Assembly (NCBI RefSeq): GCF_021654575.1
Contig: NZ_AP024488.1
Location: forward strand, 5,421,501 to 5,485,500
From: Desulfoluna limicola
GTDB lineage: Bacteria; Desulfobacterota; Desulfobacteria; Desulfobacterales; Desulfolunaceae
Reading direction: 5' to 3'
DNA length: 64,000 nt
This document shows, in pieces, positions 1-9,099 of the stretch (position 1 is its first letter; the number at the start of each line of letters is the position of its first letter). Under the pieces are notes generated by a model, which saw only the letters and a program-made list of their open reading frames with translations, did not search any database and was not told where the DNA came from. A program made the translations under genes and the position numbers.

Positions 1-1
1 G

Positions 2-2284
2 AAAGGGGTGATGGGCTCTCACATGGCGTGGGTGTTCCGGCGTCTCAAGCGCATGTGCCGCTATTACGGATCCGACCCCTGTTTTGTGTTCTCTTCGGCC
101 ACCATCGGCAACCCGGCGGAGCACACCTCCCTTCTGGCCGATGTGGAGACCTCGGCCATTACCGAGAGCGGGTCTCCCTCTTCCACGAAGCATTTTGTCA
201 TGCTCAACACCCCGGAAGGGGCGTCCCAGGCGACCATCAAGCTGATCCATTCGGCCATGCACCGGAAGCTTCGCACCATTGTCTACTGCCAGTCCCGGAA
301 GATGACGGAGCTCATCGCCATGTGGGCGGCGTCAAAAAAGGCGGAGTTCGGGGAGAAGATCACCGCCTACCGGTCCGGCTTCCTGCCCGAGGAGCGTCGG
401 GAGATCGAGCGAAGGATGGCCGAAGGCGAGCTGTTGACCGTGGTCTCCACCAGCGCCCTGGAGTTGGGCATTGACATCGGTGGGCTGGATCTTTGCATTC
501 TCGTGGGGTATCCGGGCAGCGTCATGGCCACCTGGCAGCGGGCGGGCCGCGTGGGGCGGAGCGGGCGCGAGTCCCTGGTGGTGCTCATCGCCCAGGAAGA
601 CGCCCTGGACCAGTACATGATGAACCACCCGGATCTCTTTTTCTCCATGCCTCCGGAAAAGGCGGTGGTGAATCCGGCCAACGAGGTGCTGATGGGCAAG
701 CACCTGGACTGCGCGGCGGCGGAGCTTCCCATCCGGCGTGGCGAACCTTTGTTTCAGCAGCCGGCGGTGGCGGACAAACTTGCCCGCATGGAGGCGTACG
801 GTACCCTTCTGGCCAGCGCCGACGGAGACATGCTTTTTTCCCACCGGAAATTTCCTCAGCGTTCCGTGGCCCTTCGGGGGACGGGGGACACCTTTGACAT
901 TGTCGACGGCGGCAGTGGCGAGATGATCGGCAGCGTCGACGGGCACCGGGCCGTGCGGGAGACGTATGCCGGGGCTGTGTACATCCACCGGGGCGACTCC
1001 TACGTGGTGACCGAGCTGGACATGGACAAGCGGGTGGCCGTGGCTGAAAAGAGGCGGGTCCACTACTTTACCCGGATCCGCAGCCACAAGGAGACGGAGA
1101 TCCTGGAGGTGATGGACCGAAAGCCCTTGGGAAATGCCTGGGTGGGGGTGGGCAAACTGAAGGTCACCGAGACCATCACCGGGTATGAAAAACGTCTGGT
1201 CAAAGGGCAGCGACTTCTCACCGTGATCCCCCTGGACGTACCGCCCCAGGTGTTTGAGACCGAGGGGCTCTGGCTGGAGGTGCCCGAGGCGGTGCGGGTG
1301 GCCATGGAGACCGAGCAGCGCCATTTCATGGGGGGCATCCACGCGGTGGAGCATGCCGCCATCGGCATTCTCCCCCTTTTCGCCATGGCCGACCGGAACG
1401 ACATCGGTGGGATCTCCATTCCCCATCACCCTCAGCTGGGCAAGGGGGCGGTGTTCATCTACGACGGGTTTCCCGGTGGCATCGGGATCTGCAGCGGGGT
1501 GTTCGGCGAGGCCGACGCCCTCTTTGAAAAGACCCTCTCCGTTATCACCACCTGTCCCTGCGACACGGGGTGCCCCGCCTGCGTCCATTCGCCGAAATGC
1601 GGTTCGGGCAATCGCCCCATCGACAAGGAGGCGTCCCGGGTGCTCCTGGAAAAGCTCAAAGAGCCCCTGACCGAGGCCCTGCGTGTGGGCGAACCGGTGC
1701 CCCGGTTTCCAGCCCCGGCCCGTCACAGCTCGGATGAAAAACCACCGGTGCCCCGCAGGTTCGGTGTGCTGGACGTGGAGACGAGGCGCTCTGCCCAGGA
1801 GGTGGGGGGCTGGGGACGCGCGCGGCTCATGGGCGTTAGCTGTGCGGTACTTTATGATTCCGAGACCGATGCCTTTACCACCTGGACCGAGGACCAGATT
1901 CCCGACATGGCAAAGGTTCTTAAGGAGATGGACCTTGTGGTGGGGTTCAACATCCGGCGTTTTGACTACGATGTCCTCTCCGGCACCTGCGGGGTTGATT
2001 TCTACAGCCTTCCCACCCTGGACATGCTTGAAGAGGTTCACAAACGGCTCGGTTACCGTCTCTCCCTGGATCATCTGTCCGGTCACACCCTGGGGGCAGA
2101 AAAGAGCGCCGACGGTCTGGCCGCCCTGGCCTGGTGGAAGGAGGGGCGCATGGATCTCATTGAAGAGTACTGCACAAAAGACGTGGCCCTGACCCGTGAT
2201 CTTTACCTCTTCGGCCGTGAAAATGGGCACCTTCTTTTCCAGAACAAAGCCGGAACCCTCGTGCGGCTTCCGGTGGTGTGGTGA
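2..2284 (+). CDS. MrfA-type SF2 helicase fused to a MrfB-type exonuclease (5' end cut off)
   Basis: The frame is already open at the left edge, so the N-terminal Walker A/DEAH half lies outside the window. Visible are helicase motif III (SAT, near nt 95), motif V and motif VI (QRAGRVGR, about nt 535), then a DUF1998 region with a cysteine cluster (CPCDTGCPAC, about residue 516 counted from nt 8) like the metal-binding tail of MrfA/YprA. From about residue 585 an RNase H-fold DEDD exonuclease follows: DVE, then GFNIRRFDYD (about 643), then YCTKDVALTRD (about 720). In Bacillus MrfA and MrfB are separate proteins of one mitomycin-repair operon; here they are one polypeptide. Inferred role: processing of damaged DNA. 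It stands alone, followed by a promoter for the next gene. Confidence 0.85.
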   Translation, partial: KGVMGSHMAWVFRRLKRMCRYYGSDPCFVFSSATIGNPAEHTSLLADVETSAITESGSPSSTKHFVMLNTPEGASQATIKLIHSAMHRKLRTIVYCQSRKMTELIAMWAASKKAEFGEKITAYRSGFLPEERREIERRMAEGELLTVVSTSALELGIDIGGLDLCILVGYPGSVMATWQRAGRVGRSGRESLVVLIAQEDALDQYMMNHPDLFFSMPPEKAVVNPANEVLMGKHLDCAAAELPIRRGEPLFQQPAVADKLARMEAYGTLLASADGDMLFSHRKFPQRSVALRGTGDTFDIVDGGSGEMIGSVDGHRAVRETYAGAVYIHRGDSYVVTELDMDKRVAVAEKRRVHYFTRIRSHKETEILEVMDRKPLGNAWVGVGKLKVTETITGYEKRLVKGQRLLTVIPLDVPPQVFETEGLWLEVPEAVRVAMETEQRHFMGGIHAVEHAAIGILPLFAMADRNDIGGISIPHHPQLGKGAVFIYDGFPGGIGICSGVFGEADALFEKTLSVITTCPCDTGCPACVHSPKCGSGNRPIDKEASRVLLEKLKEPLTEALRVGEPVPRFPAPARHSSDEKPPVPRRFGVLDVETRRSAQEVGGWGRARLMGVSCAVLYDSETDAFTTWTEDQIPDMAKVLKEMDLVVGFNIRRFDYDVLSGTCGVDFYSLPTLDMLEEVHKRLGYRLSLDHLSGHTLGAEKSADGLAALAWWKEGRMDLIEEYCTKDVALTRDLYLFGRENGHLLFQNKAGTLVRLPVVW

Positions 2285-2310
2285 GGCAACCCCTTTAAAA
2301 AGCAAAGAAA

Positions 2311-2340
2311 TTGACGTTGCCTCTCTCCTGCGTGTATACT
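2311..2340 (+). promoter_or_regulatory. Sigma-70-like promoter
   Basis: TTGACG (2311-2316) and TATACT (2335-2340) are separated by 18 bases, giving a predicted start near 2347 and a leader of about 130 bases before the hybrid kinase at 2477. Confidence 0.6.
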
Positions 2341-2476
2341 AACCCCATTAGTGCAGTCCCTTGAACACCCTCCTTGAAAACTGGCCTTTTCCGTCTTTTA
2401 TATCATTTCAACGCTGTTTTTTTTCGACGCATTGTTTTGCCGGTTCCTTCACCCCAATGCCGGAGTTTCATGATCC

Positions 2477-5400
2477 ATGAAGTTATGGCGCTATATTATC
2501 TACTGGACCCTTCTGGTGGCGATGTTTTCCGCCGTCCTCTGGACGGGTGTTTTCCTGCTGAAGGGTGACATGCGTCAGGTGGCGAATCTGGCTCAGCTCA
2601 ACGGGTATCGCGAGGAACTCGAAGAGCTTGTGGCATACCGCTGGAAGGAGCTGGAGAGCCTATCCGCAAACCCCATGGTTGTGGGGGCTCTTGCGGGAAA
2701 CCGTGTTGACGAGCTGGAGCGTCACTTCGATATGGTGTCGGGGATGGAAGATCTCGCGATTGTCTACCTCATGGACAGTGAGGGAGATGTGGTGGCCAGC
2801 TCCACATACGATGGGGGCGAGAAGCTGACGGGCAACAATTATCGGTTTCGCCCCTATTTCAAGTACGCCATGACGGGGCGGAAATTGGTCTTCCCGGCCG
2901 TGGGGGTGACCACCCAGCGTCGTGGGATTTACATGTCCCACCCTGTCAGGGGACAGGGGCTGGATCCTGTGGGGGTGATGGTTTTTAAGCTGGCCATGGA
3001 GCCGGTGGATGATCTGTTTCGGCATGCCTCCGTCGAGACTCTTCTTCTGGATGGCTCCGGGGTGGTGTTTGCCGGCAACACCAGCCGCTGGTTGTACTAT
3101 GCGGTCCGTCACTCAACCGAAGGGGAAGCCGGGACATTCGATGTCGAACGGCAGTTCAGCGGGCATCACATCAAGCATCTCAGCTGGGGGCTTGATGACA
3201 AAGAGGTGGTGGACGGGGAGGCTCGGTATCGGGTTGTGCGGGTGGAGATTCCCGCCCACAAATGGATGCTGGTGGGGCTGTTCCCCAGTGACGTTTACCC
3301 CAGCCTTCCCACGGGACAGAGGCGGATCACCCAGGCCGGGTATCTGGCCGGGGTGATTCTTATCACCATGGTGATGGTGCTTTGGGCGACCGTCAACAAG
3401 CGTAAGCAGGCAGAGCAGATTTTGACCAAACACCGGGAAACGCTGGAAGATGTTGTGAACCGGAGGACACGCCAGCTGGAGAAGGTCAACGAGACTCTGG
3501 TGCGGGAACTTGAAGAGAAGCGGTTTGCCGAAAAACGGCTCCGGGAGAATGAGAACTCGTTCAAACGGGCCAATCGCATTGCAGGTCTCGGAAGCTGGGA
3601 GTGGAACCTCGAAGAGGATCGGGTCATTCTTTCTGAAGTGATGATGTCTATCTATGATAGCGAGAGCGAGAGCCTCGAGGGTCGGTTTGAGGACGTGATC
3701 AACCGCATGGTGCATCCCGATGACCGGGAAAAACTTGTCCAGATGGGCCGGCACCTGGCGGAGACGGGCAAAGCCGAACCTTTGGAGTACCGTATTATTC
3801 GAAGTGACGGTGAAGTGCGGTGGGTACGGGCGGAGGTTCCGGAGGTCAAGGAGTTCAAGCGAACCGGAGAGGTGGTGTCTCTCATCGGTACCGTGCAGGA
3901 CATCACCGCACGCAAGCTCAGCGAGAACTCGCTTCTTCGACTCAAGGCCGCCATGGAGCAGTCCGTGGACGGCATCGCCATTGCCGACCTTGACGGCAAG
4001 GTGGAGTTTGTGAACCCCTCCTGGGCGGAAATGCACGGGTACCGTGCCGAGGATCTGGTGGGGGTGAATCTGGACTCCTTTCATACCCGGGAGCAGGTGG
4101 AGAGCCATCTTCGGGAGTTTCTGCGCAAAGTGGTGGCGTATGGAAGCTGCGAGGGGGAGATTGGCCATGTGTCCCGCAACGGCCACACGTTTCCCACCTG
4201 GATGAGTTCCTCCCTTATGGCAGGACACGAGAGGGGGGCTGTCGGGTTTGTCTGTATCTGCCGGGACATCAGCACCCAGAAGCAGGCCGAGATGCTCCTG
4301 AAACGTGCCAAGGAGGAGGCGGAGCAGGCGACCCGGGCCAAGAGTGCCTTCCTGGCCAACATGAGCCATGAAATCCGGACCCCCATGAACGGGGTCATCG
4401 GCATGATCGACATCCTCCTGGATACCGGGCTTACCCACGAGCAGAGGGACTACGCCGAATCGGTGAAGTCCAGCGCCGACGCCCTGCTTATTCTGATTAA
4501 CGATATCCTCGACTTTTCCAAGATTGAGGCGGGAAAACTGGACATCGAAGAGATCGAGTTCAACCTGAGGACGGTGCTGGAGGATCTCAGCGATGTCATG
4601 GCCATCCGGGCCAAGGAGAAGGGGCTGGATTTTGCCAGCCTGATTCACGACAACGTGCCGGTTCACCTCAGGGGCGACCCGGTGCGGTTGAGGCAGATCC
4701 TGACCAACCTGGCTGGAAACGCCGTCAAGTTTGTGGAGAAGGGGAGCGTCTTGATTCGTGTGGCCGTGAAAGAGGAAACCGAGGCCCGGGTGAGGCTCTT
4801 TTTCGAGGTCGTGGACACGGGGATCGGTATTGGTGAGAAGGCCCTTGCCACCATTTTTGACTCTTTCTCGCAAGGGGATGCCTCCACCACACGGAAGTAC
4901 GGGGGCACGGGGCTGGGGCTGGCCATTTCCAGGCAACTGACCCTTCTGATGAACGGCAACATCGGCGGGGAAAGCCAATTGGGTCAGGGGACCACCTTCT
5001 GGTTCACCGCGGAGTTTGAAAAGCAGGTGGGGGTGCAGGAGGAGTGGTTGTACCAGGCCGATGCCCTGAAGGGGATTTACCTGTTGATTGTCGACGACAA
5101 CTCCGTGAACCGGCAGGTGTTCAGGGAGTATGCCCGGACCTGGGGGTGCCGGGTGGCTGAGGTGGGGTCGGGACTGGATGCCATTGAGGTGGCGGAACGG
5201 GCGTTTCACGAGGGGACGCCCTTTGACGCGGCGATCATCGACATGCAGATGCCCGGCATGGATGGCGAAGAGCTGGGCCGCCGGTTCAAAGAGCGGGAGA
5301 CCACGCGGAAGATCCCCCTTCTGATGGCCACCTCCATAGGGCAGAGGGGCGATGCCGTTCGCATGAAAGAGGTCGGGTTTTCGGCCTACCTGACCAAGCC

Positions 5401-5932
5401 CGTCCGAAAAAAAGAGCTCTGCGAACGGCTGAGCCAGATGCTGAAATTAGAGACGACCGGCTCCCGGCACCTTGAGCTGGAGCAGGCGATGGGAACGGGG
5501 TGGGAAAAGCCAGAGGAACAGGTTGTCGTGGTCCCAGCCATGCATGTGCTGCTGGCAGAGGACAACCGCATGAATCAGCGTGTGGCAGTGAACATGTTGA
5601 AAAAAATGGGCCATACGGTGAAGGTGGCCAACAACGGTGTTGAGGCGGTGGATGCCTTTGTCAGCGAAGTGTTTGACCTGATCCTGATGGACGGCCAGAT
5701 GCCGGAGATGGATGGCCTGGAGGCGGCCACGGAGATTCGGCGTATCGAGAAGGAGGCTCCCGGCGCCCTTGCGCAGAGAGCGGGGCCTGTTCCGATTATT
5801 GCGGTGACAGCCAACGCCATGAAGGGGGACCGGGAGCGGTTTCTGGAGGCGGGCATGGACGAGTACATTGCCAAACCCATCAAGAGGAAAGACCTGGAAG
5901 ATGTGATCATCCGGATGATGGGGACGGGGTAG
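2477..5932 (+). CDS. Membrane-bound hybrid sensor histidine kinase with two receivers
   Basis: 1151 residues. Order: TM1 (about 8-28), an extracytoplasmic Cache-like sensor region (about 35-285), TM2 (about 290-312), a coiled coil, two PAS domains (about 360-480 and 490-610), HisKA with phospho-acceptor His631 in the motif MSHEIRTPMNG, HATPase with DTGIGIG and GTGLGL boxes, then two receivers with phospho-acceptor Asp922 and Asp1072. No HPt or DNA-binding output is present, so phosphate must leave through a separate HPt protein. One such protein is encoded at 18728-21667, but pairing them is only inference. The gene is monocistronic, with a promoter at 2311-2340 and a repeat right after the stop. 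The periplasmic ligand is unknown. Confidence 0.92.
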   Translation: MKLWRYIIYWTLLVAMFSAVLWTGVFLLKGDMRQVANLAQLNGYREELEELVAYRWKELESLSANPMVVGALAGNRVDELERHFDMVSGMEDLAIVYLMDSEGDVVASSTYDGGEKLTGNNYRFRPYFKYAMTGRKLVFPAVGVTTQRRGIYMSHPVRGQGLDPVGVMVFKLAMEPVDDLFRHASVETLLLDGSGVVFAGNTSRWLYYAVRHSTEGEAGTFDVERQFSGHHIKHLSWGLDDKEVVDGEARYRVVRVEIPAHKWMLVGLFPSDVYPSLPTGQRRITQAGYLAGVILITMVMVLWATVNKRKQAEQILTKHRETLEDVVNRRTRQLEKVNETLVRELEEKRFAEKRLRENENSFKRANRIAGLGSWEWNLEEDRVILSEVMMSIYDSESESLEGRFEDVINRMVHPDDREKLVQMGRHLAETGKAEPLEYRIIRSDGEVRWVRAEVPEVKEFKRTGEVVSLIGTVQDITARKLSENSLLRLKAAMEQSVDGIAIADLDGKVEFVNPSWAEMHGYRAEDLVGVNLDSFHTREQVESHLREFLRKVVAYGSCEGEIGHVSRNGHTFPTWMSSSLMAGHERGAVGFVCICRDISTQKQAEMLLKRAKEEAEQATRAKSAFLANMSHEIRTPMNGVIGMIDILLDTGLTHEQRDYAESVKSSADALLILINDILDFSKIEAGKLDIEEIEFNLRTVLEDLSDVMAIRAKEKGLDFASLIHDNVPVHLRGDPVRLRQILTNLAGNAVKFVEKGSVLIRVAVKEETEARVRLFFEVVDTGIGIGEKALATIFDSFSQGDASTTRKYGGTGLGLAISRQLTLLMNGNIGGESQLGQGTTFWFTAEFEKQVGVQEEWLYQADALKGIYLLIVDDNSVNRQVFREYARTWGCRVAEVGSGLDAIEVAERAFHEGTPFDAAIIDMQMPGMDGEELGRRFKERETTRKIPLLMATSIGQRGDAVRMKEVGFSAYLTKPVRKKELCERLSQMLKLETTGSRHLELEQAMGTGWEKPEEQVVVVPAMHVLLAEDNRMNQRVAVNMLKKMGHTVKVANNGVEAVDAFVSEVFDLILMDGQMPEMDGLEAATEIRRIEKEAPGALAQRAGPVPIIAVTANAMKGDRERFLEAGMDEYIAKPIKRKDLEDVIIRMMGTG

Positions 5933-6015
5933 CCGGCGGCCAAGGTATGCCTCCTTGAAAGCAGGTTGCGCATGAGCTTTGCCCCTCGTTCCTCAGGGGT
6001 TAAACCACACCCGCC
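5933..6015 (+). repeat. Modular palindromic repeat, decayed copy
   Basis: It starts on the base after the kinase stop with CCGGCGGC, then a CTTGAAAGCAGGTTGCG segment and the loop motif CCCCTCGTTCCTCAGGGG. The outer GCGAATGC arms are poorly preserved. Confidence 0.7.
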
Positions 6016-6054
6016 TTTCAGTGGGAGTGAGCCTGGGATTATGTGGTAAGGCCT

Positions 6055-6103
6055 GTTTGTCATATTTTTCAAACGTTTGGCCCCGGGCAGATCCGCCGGA
6101 GGC
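6055..6103 (-). repeat. Repeat of the CAAACTTTTGAAAAGTTTG class
   Basis: It has the order GTTTGTCA, TTTTTCAAACGTTTGG, CCCCGGGCAG, CCGCCGGAGGC. The CCGGAGGC end points toward the next gene. The same module recurs near 8784, 33165, 51981 and 53093. Confidence 0.65.
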
Positions 6104-6148
6104 GTAAGCTGAATCGTTACGAAACCTGTTTTCTTACGGGAGGCGTCT

Positions 6149-7258
6149 GTGGAAGTAGATGGTGTAAGATCCTTTTATGACCCCAACGAGGGGAGCTGCA
6201 AGGCGGACCATGACCTGTCGCCGGAAGAGCTGGATGCCGCCTTTGCCCTTGTGCGGGCGATTCTTCCCAGGGATTCTGTGACCCAGGGGCATAGCTTGCG
6301 GGTGATGGACTATGCCCTGGCGCTGGCCCGGCGGGCGAAGTTGCCTCGCAAGCTTCTGGCCCATCTTGTGTTCGGGAGCCTTCTCCACGATTGCGGCAAG
6401 GGGGGGGTGTCAGATTATATCCTCCAGAAGCCGGGGACACTCTCTTCGGATCAGATGCGTCTGATGGGCCTTCATTCGGAAAGGGGGCATACCATCACGC
6501 GGTGTGTGGGCCCCTTGGAAACCGCCTCCCTCTTTATCAGGCAGCACCATGAACGGTGGGATGGCCAGGGTTACCCTGACGGGTTGTCAGAAGAGGAAAT
6601 CCATATCTGTTCGAGGATCATCACCATCGTGGACGTCTTCGATGCCATGACCTCCCATCGCCCCTATCGCAAAAGCATGCCTGTACAGGCGGCCATGGGC
6701 GTTATGCGCAGTGGTCGGGGCTCCCGGTTTGACCCGGAATTGACGGATACCTTTCTTGCCATGCTTCGGGAGAAAATGGTGAATGCCCGGAAAGGAGGCG
6801 TCTCTTTTTTCCGGCCCTGGTTCACCCCTACCCTCATCGCCGCCGAAGCCACCCTGCCTTTTCGACAGGCCTTGAGACACTCCCTGTCCGGCCCTGCAAC
6901 GCAACTGACGGTGGTGGCCTCCGGGGAGGAGGTGGTGGATCATGTTGCGTCAGGCCCGGTGGAGATGATCATGGTTGGAGAAACCCTCTCCGACATGACC
7001 GGGGCAGAGTGCCTGCACATGAGCAGGGAATTGGCGCCCCGGGCCGTCAGGCTCATGCTTTGCCCATTCAACCGGCTGGAGGCGCTGGTGTCCCATCGCG
7101 AGTGGGCAGGAATCTATCGCTATGTGCTGGTGCCGTGGAATGATCGGCAACTCAACGAACTGGTCACGGAGGCCCTGGTGTGGCGGCAGATCTGCTCGGC
7201 GGTGAGGGGGGATGATGGGAGAACGAATGCCTCCGGCGGCAAGGTGACGCCACCTTGA
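6149..7258 (+). CDS. HD-GYP phosphodiesterase with a degenerate receiver-like C-terminus
   Basis: 369 residues from a GTG start with GGGAGGC upstream. The HD pair is in LLHDCGKGG (about residue 85) and the GYP motif in HHERWDGQGYPDGL (about 132-145), with later metal ligands in DVFDAMTSHRPYRKS. The family hydrolyses c-di-GMP. Residues about 245-355 look like a receiver fold (VEMIMVGETLSDMTG) without a clear acidic pocket at the start, so probably not phosphorylatable; unusually, it sits at the C-terminus. The last ten residues (NASGGKVTPP) and the stop are encoded by the repeat starting at 7229, so the native end was probably shorter. It lies downstream of a hybrid kinase that lacks an output domain. 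Confidence 0.85.
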   Translation: MEVDGVRSFYDPNEGSCKADHDLSPEELDAAFALVRAILPRDSVTQGHSLRVMDYALALARRAKLPRKLLAHLVFGSLLHDCGKGGVSDYILQKPGTLSSDQMRLMGLHSERGHTITRCVGPLETASLFIRQHHERWDGQGYPDGLSEEEIHICSRIITIVDVFDAMTSHRPYRKSMPVQAAMGVMRSGRGSRFDPELTDTFLAMLREKMVNARKGGVSFFRPWFTPTLIAAEATLPFRQALRHSLSGPATQLTVVASGEEVVDHVASGPVEMIMVGETLSDMTGAECLHMSRELAPRAVRLMLCPFNRLEALVSHREWAGIYRYVLVPWNDRQLNELVTEALVWRQICSAVRGDDGRTNASGGKVTPP

Positions 7259-7330
7259 AAGCGGGTTTGCGAATGCTCTCAGCTCTCGTTCCTCGAGCGG
7301 ATCGCATTTGCTGACGGGCTTCGCCCGTGG
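7229..7330 (+). repeat. Modular palindromic repeat overlapping a CDS 3' end
   Basis: Full-length: GCCTCCGGCGGC, the AAGGTGACGCCACCTT hairpin (which holds the HD-GYP stop codon), GCGAATGC/GCATTTGC arms around CCTCGTTCCTCGAG, and an ACGGGCTTCGCCCGT hairpin. The next 70 bases resemble 17597-17673, including GAAGGGCGCTTCGTGG. Confidence 0.8.
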
Positions 7331-7517
7331 ACAGCAGCTGAGGTTGCTTGCACTGTGTCGTGTCGTCCGAAGGGCACTTCGTGGTTTTGTAGGTATGTCG
7401 AGTCATGGATGGTGCCAGAGATTTTATGCGTTTTTACTGGAGCCACCTCGGCCAACAATACCTATAAGGCAGGGTTTGCGTGCACATGCCCTGTACGGTT
7501 GGTATTGTTGGAACTTC

Positions 7518-7669
7518 GTAGGATGGGCAAAGCGCGAAGCGTGCCCATCATGGGTCGATTAACCTCCATTGATCGTAGTGACGGAAATCCCAGCAGGCCG
7601 AGATCCTCTTTCTGTATGGGGCGTTAGCCCCGCTCGTGATGGGCACGGCACTACCTTTGCCCATCCTAC
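7518..7669. repeat. MITE-like palindromic element, copy 1
   Basis: 152 bases with terminal inverted repeats GTAGGATGGGCAAAG and CTTTGCCCATCCTAC, and sub-terminal CGTGCCCATCA against TGATGGGCACG. No protein is encoded inside. It is related to 13802-13939 and 36667-36817. Confidence 0.8.
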
Positions 7670-7721
7670 TGTGCCCCTTTAATTCCAAGGGCATGGATAA
7701 GATGCGATATGTCCAATAACA

Positions 7722-7749
7722 AAGGCCCCGGAAATGCCTCCGGGGCCTT
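7722..7749 (-). terminator. Intrinsic terminator downstream of cysK
   Basis: A perfect 10-bp stem AAGGCCCCGG/CCGGGGCCTT with an 8-base loop. On the minus strand it is followed by TTTGTTATT, which suits the end of the cysK transcript. Confidence 0.75.
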
Positions 7750-7766
7750 ATTAAATCCAACCATCC

Positions 7767-7806
7767 GCAACCAGCTTTCAAGGTGGCTCACCTTGCCGCC
7801 GGAGGC
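7767..7806 (-). repeat. Short modular repeat at the cysK 3' end
   Basis: Only the head (GCCTCCGGCGGC) and the AAGGTGAGCCACCTT hairpin remain, reading away from the cysK stop on the minus strand. Confidence 0.7.
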
Positions 7807-7814
7807 TTCGTTTT

Positions 7815-8744
7815 TTAGCCCCTGCTCTCAAAAAGGGGCGTGGAGAGGTATCGCTCGCCTGTGCTGGGAAGGATCACCACCATGCGCTTGCCTTTGGATT
7901 CCGGCCTCCTGGCCACGGCAAGGGCCGCATGGACCGCCGCGCCTGAGGAGATGCCGCAGAGAAGTCCTTCCTCTTTGGCCAGCAGGCGGGCTGTTTCAAA
8001 GGCCTGCTCCGATGTCACCGTCACCACGTCATCCACCACGTTCATATCAAGGACTCCGGGCACAAACCCCGCACCGATGCCTTGGATTTTGTGGGGGGAC
8101 GGGGAGCCGCCGGAGAGGATGGGGGATTCGGCAGGCTCCACGGCAATGGCCCTGAAGTTGGGGTTCACCTGTTTTAGCACCTGGCTGGTACCGGTGAGGG
8201 TACCGCCTGTGCCCACCCCTGCGATGAGCATGTCCACCTCGCCCCCTGTGGCCATCAGAATCTCCGGTGCTGTGGTTTTTCGGTGTATTTCAGCGTTGGC
8301 GGGGTTTTCAAACTGGTTGGGCAAAAAGGCGTTGCCGCTTTTCTCCACCAGCTCCATGGCTGCCTCAATGGACCCCTTCATCCCCTTGGCTCCGGGTGTG
8401 AGGATCACCTCCGCACCAAAATGGGTAAAGAGTTTGCGCCGTTCGATGCTCATGGTCTCCGGCATGGTGAGGCAGAGGCGCAGCCCGCGACGAGCGCAGA
8501 GCATGGCCAGGGCAACGCCCGTGTTGCCGCTGGTGGGCTCCACGATCAGGGTCTCGTCGTTGATGTGCCCGTCACGGATCCCGGCCTCTATCATGGCAAA
8601 ACCCAGGCGGTCCTTGACGCTGCCGCCGGGATTGAAAAATTCCAGCTTCGCGTAAATCTCCACCGGAATCCCTTCGGCCATGCGCCCGAGGCGCACAAGG
8701 GGTGTTCTGCCTATGGTCTGATCTATGGTGTCATATCGGTGCAT
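7815..8744 (-). CDS. cysK: Cysteine synthase (O-acetylserine sulfhydrylase)
   Basis: 309 residues, the usual CysK length. It makes L-cysteine from O-acetylserine and sulfide in the cytoplasm. The PLP-binding Lys44 is in NPGGSVKDR, the substrate loop is EPTSGNTG (about 68-75), and GTGGTLTG (about 177) is the phosphate-binding loop. The start has GGAG 5 bases upstream. The serine acetyltransferase that supplies its substrate is next on the same strand upstream (9100-10071), separated by about 350 bases of repeats, so the two may be transcribed separately. A strong terminator follows at 7722-7749. Confidence 0.95.
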   Translation of the reverse strand: MHRYDTIDQTIGRTPLVRLGRMAEGIPVEIYAKLEFFNPGGSVKDRLGFAMIEAGIRDGHINDETLIVEPTSGNTGVALAMLCARRGLRLCLTMPETMSIERRKLFTHFGAEVILTPGAKGMKGSIEAAMELVEKSGNAFLPNQFENPANAEIHRKTTAPEILMATGGEVDMLIAGVGTGGTLTGTSQVLKQVNPNFRAIAVEPAESPILSGGSPSPHKIQGIGAGFVPGVLDMNVVDDVVTVTSEQAFETARLLAKEEGLLCGISSGAAVHAALAVARRPESKGKRMVVILPSTGERYLSTPLFESRG

Positions 8745-8783
8745 GGTGTCTCCTTAATATGGGCAATATTGGGGGAAGAGTCT

Positions 8784-8852
8784 GCCTCCGGCGGCCCTGC
8801 CGGGGGCCAAACGTTTGCCTGATCTGAAAAAGTGGGTTTGACAAACAGGTTT
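8784..8852 (+). repeat. Repeat of the CAAACTTTTGAAAAGTTTG class
   Basis: GCCTCCGGCGGCCCTGCCGG, then GGGGCCAAACGTTTG and, after a diverged centre, GTTTGACAAACAGGTTT. It lies just upstream of cysK, with the GCCTCCGG end nearest the gene. Confidence 0.7.
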
Positions 8853-9000
8853 TGAGGGCTGTTTCGATTCACTCGAATCCGTTGGTTTGTCGACTGTTTT
8901 CGACGTATCGAGCAACCGGAACGTTTTGGGGCTCATTTCAAAACGAGACCCGCCTGCGGCATAGCTGAATAGTTATGGATGTGTTCATATTCTGTGCCCG

Positions 9001-9084
9001 TCAGCGAATGCGCTCGACCCGAGGAACGAGGGTCGAGCGCATTCGCAACCCGCTTTCGAGGTGGCACACCTCGCCGCCGGAGGC
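9001..9084 (-). repeat. Modular palindromic repeat at the 3' end of cysE
   Basis: On the minus strand: GCCTCCGGCGGC, CGAGGTGTGCCACCTCG hairpin, then GCGAATGCGCTCGACC and GGTCGAGCGCATTCGC arms forming a 16-bp stem around CTCGTTCCTCG. It could terminate cysE transcription. Confidence 0.8.
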
Positions 9085-9099
9085 TATTTCTTTCGCCCT

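Noticed and set aside
332..2305. Long minus-strand reading frame opposite the helicase
   Set aside because: It is the antisense of a well-recognised helicase/exonuclease; its predicted residues form no family and arise from GC-rich codon use.
3113..5209. 698-residue minus-strand frame opposite the hybrid kinase
   Set aside because: Shadow frame; His/Pro/Gly-rich composition, no motif, no ribosome site.
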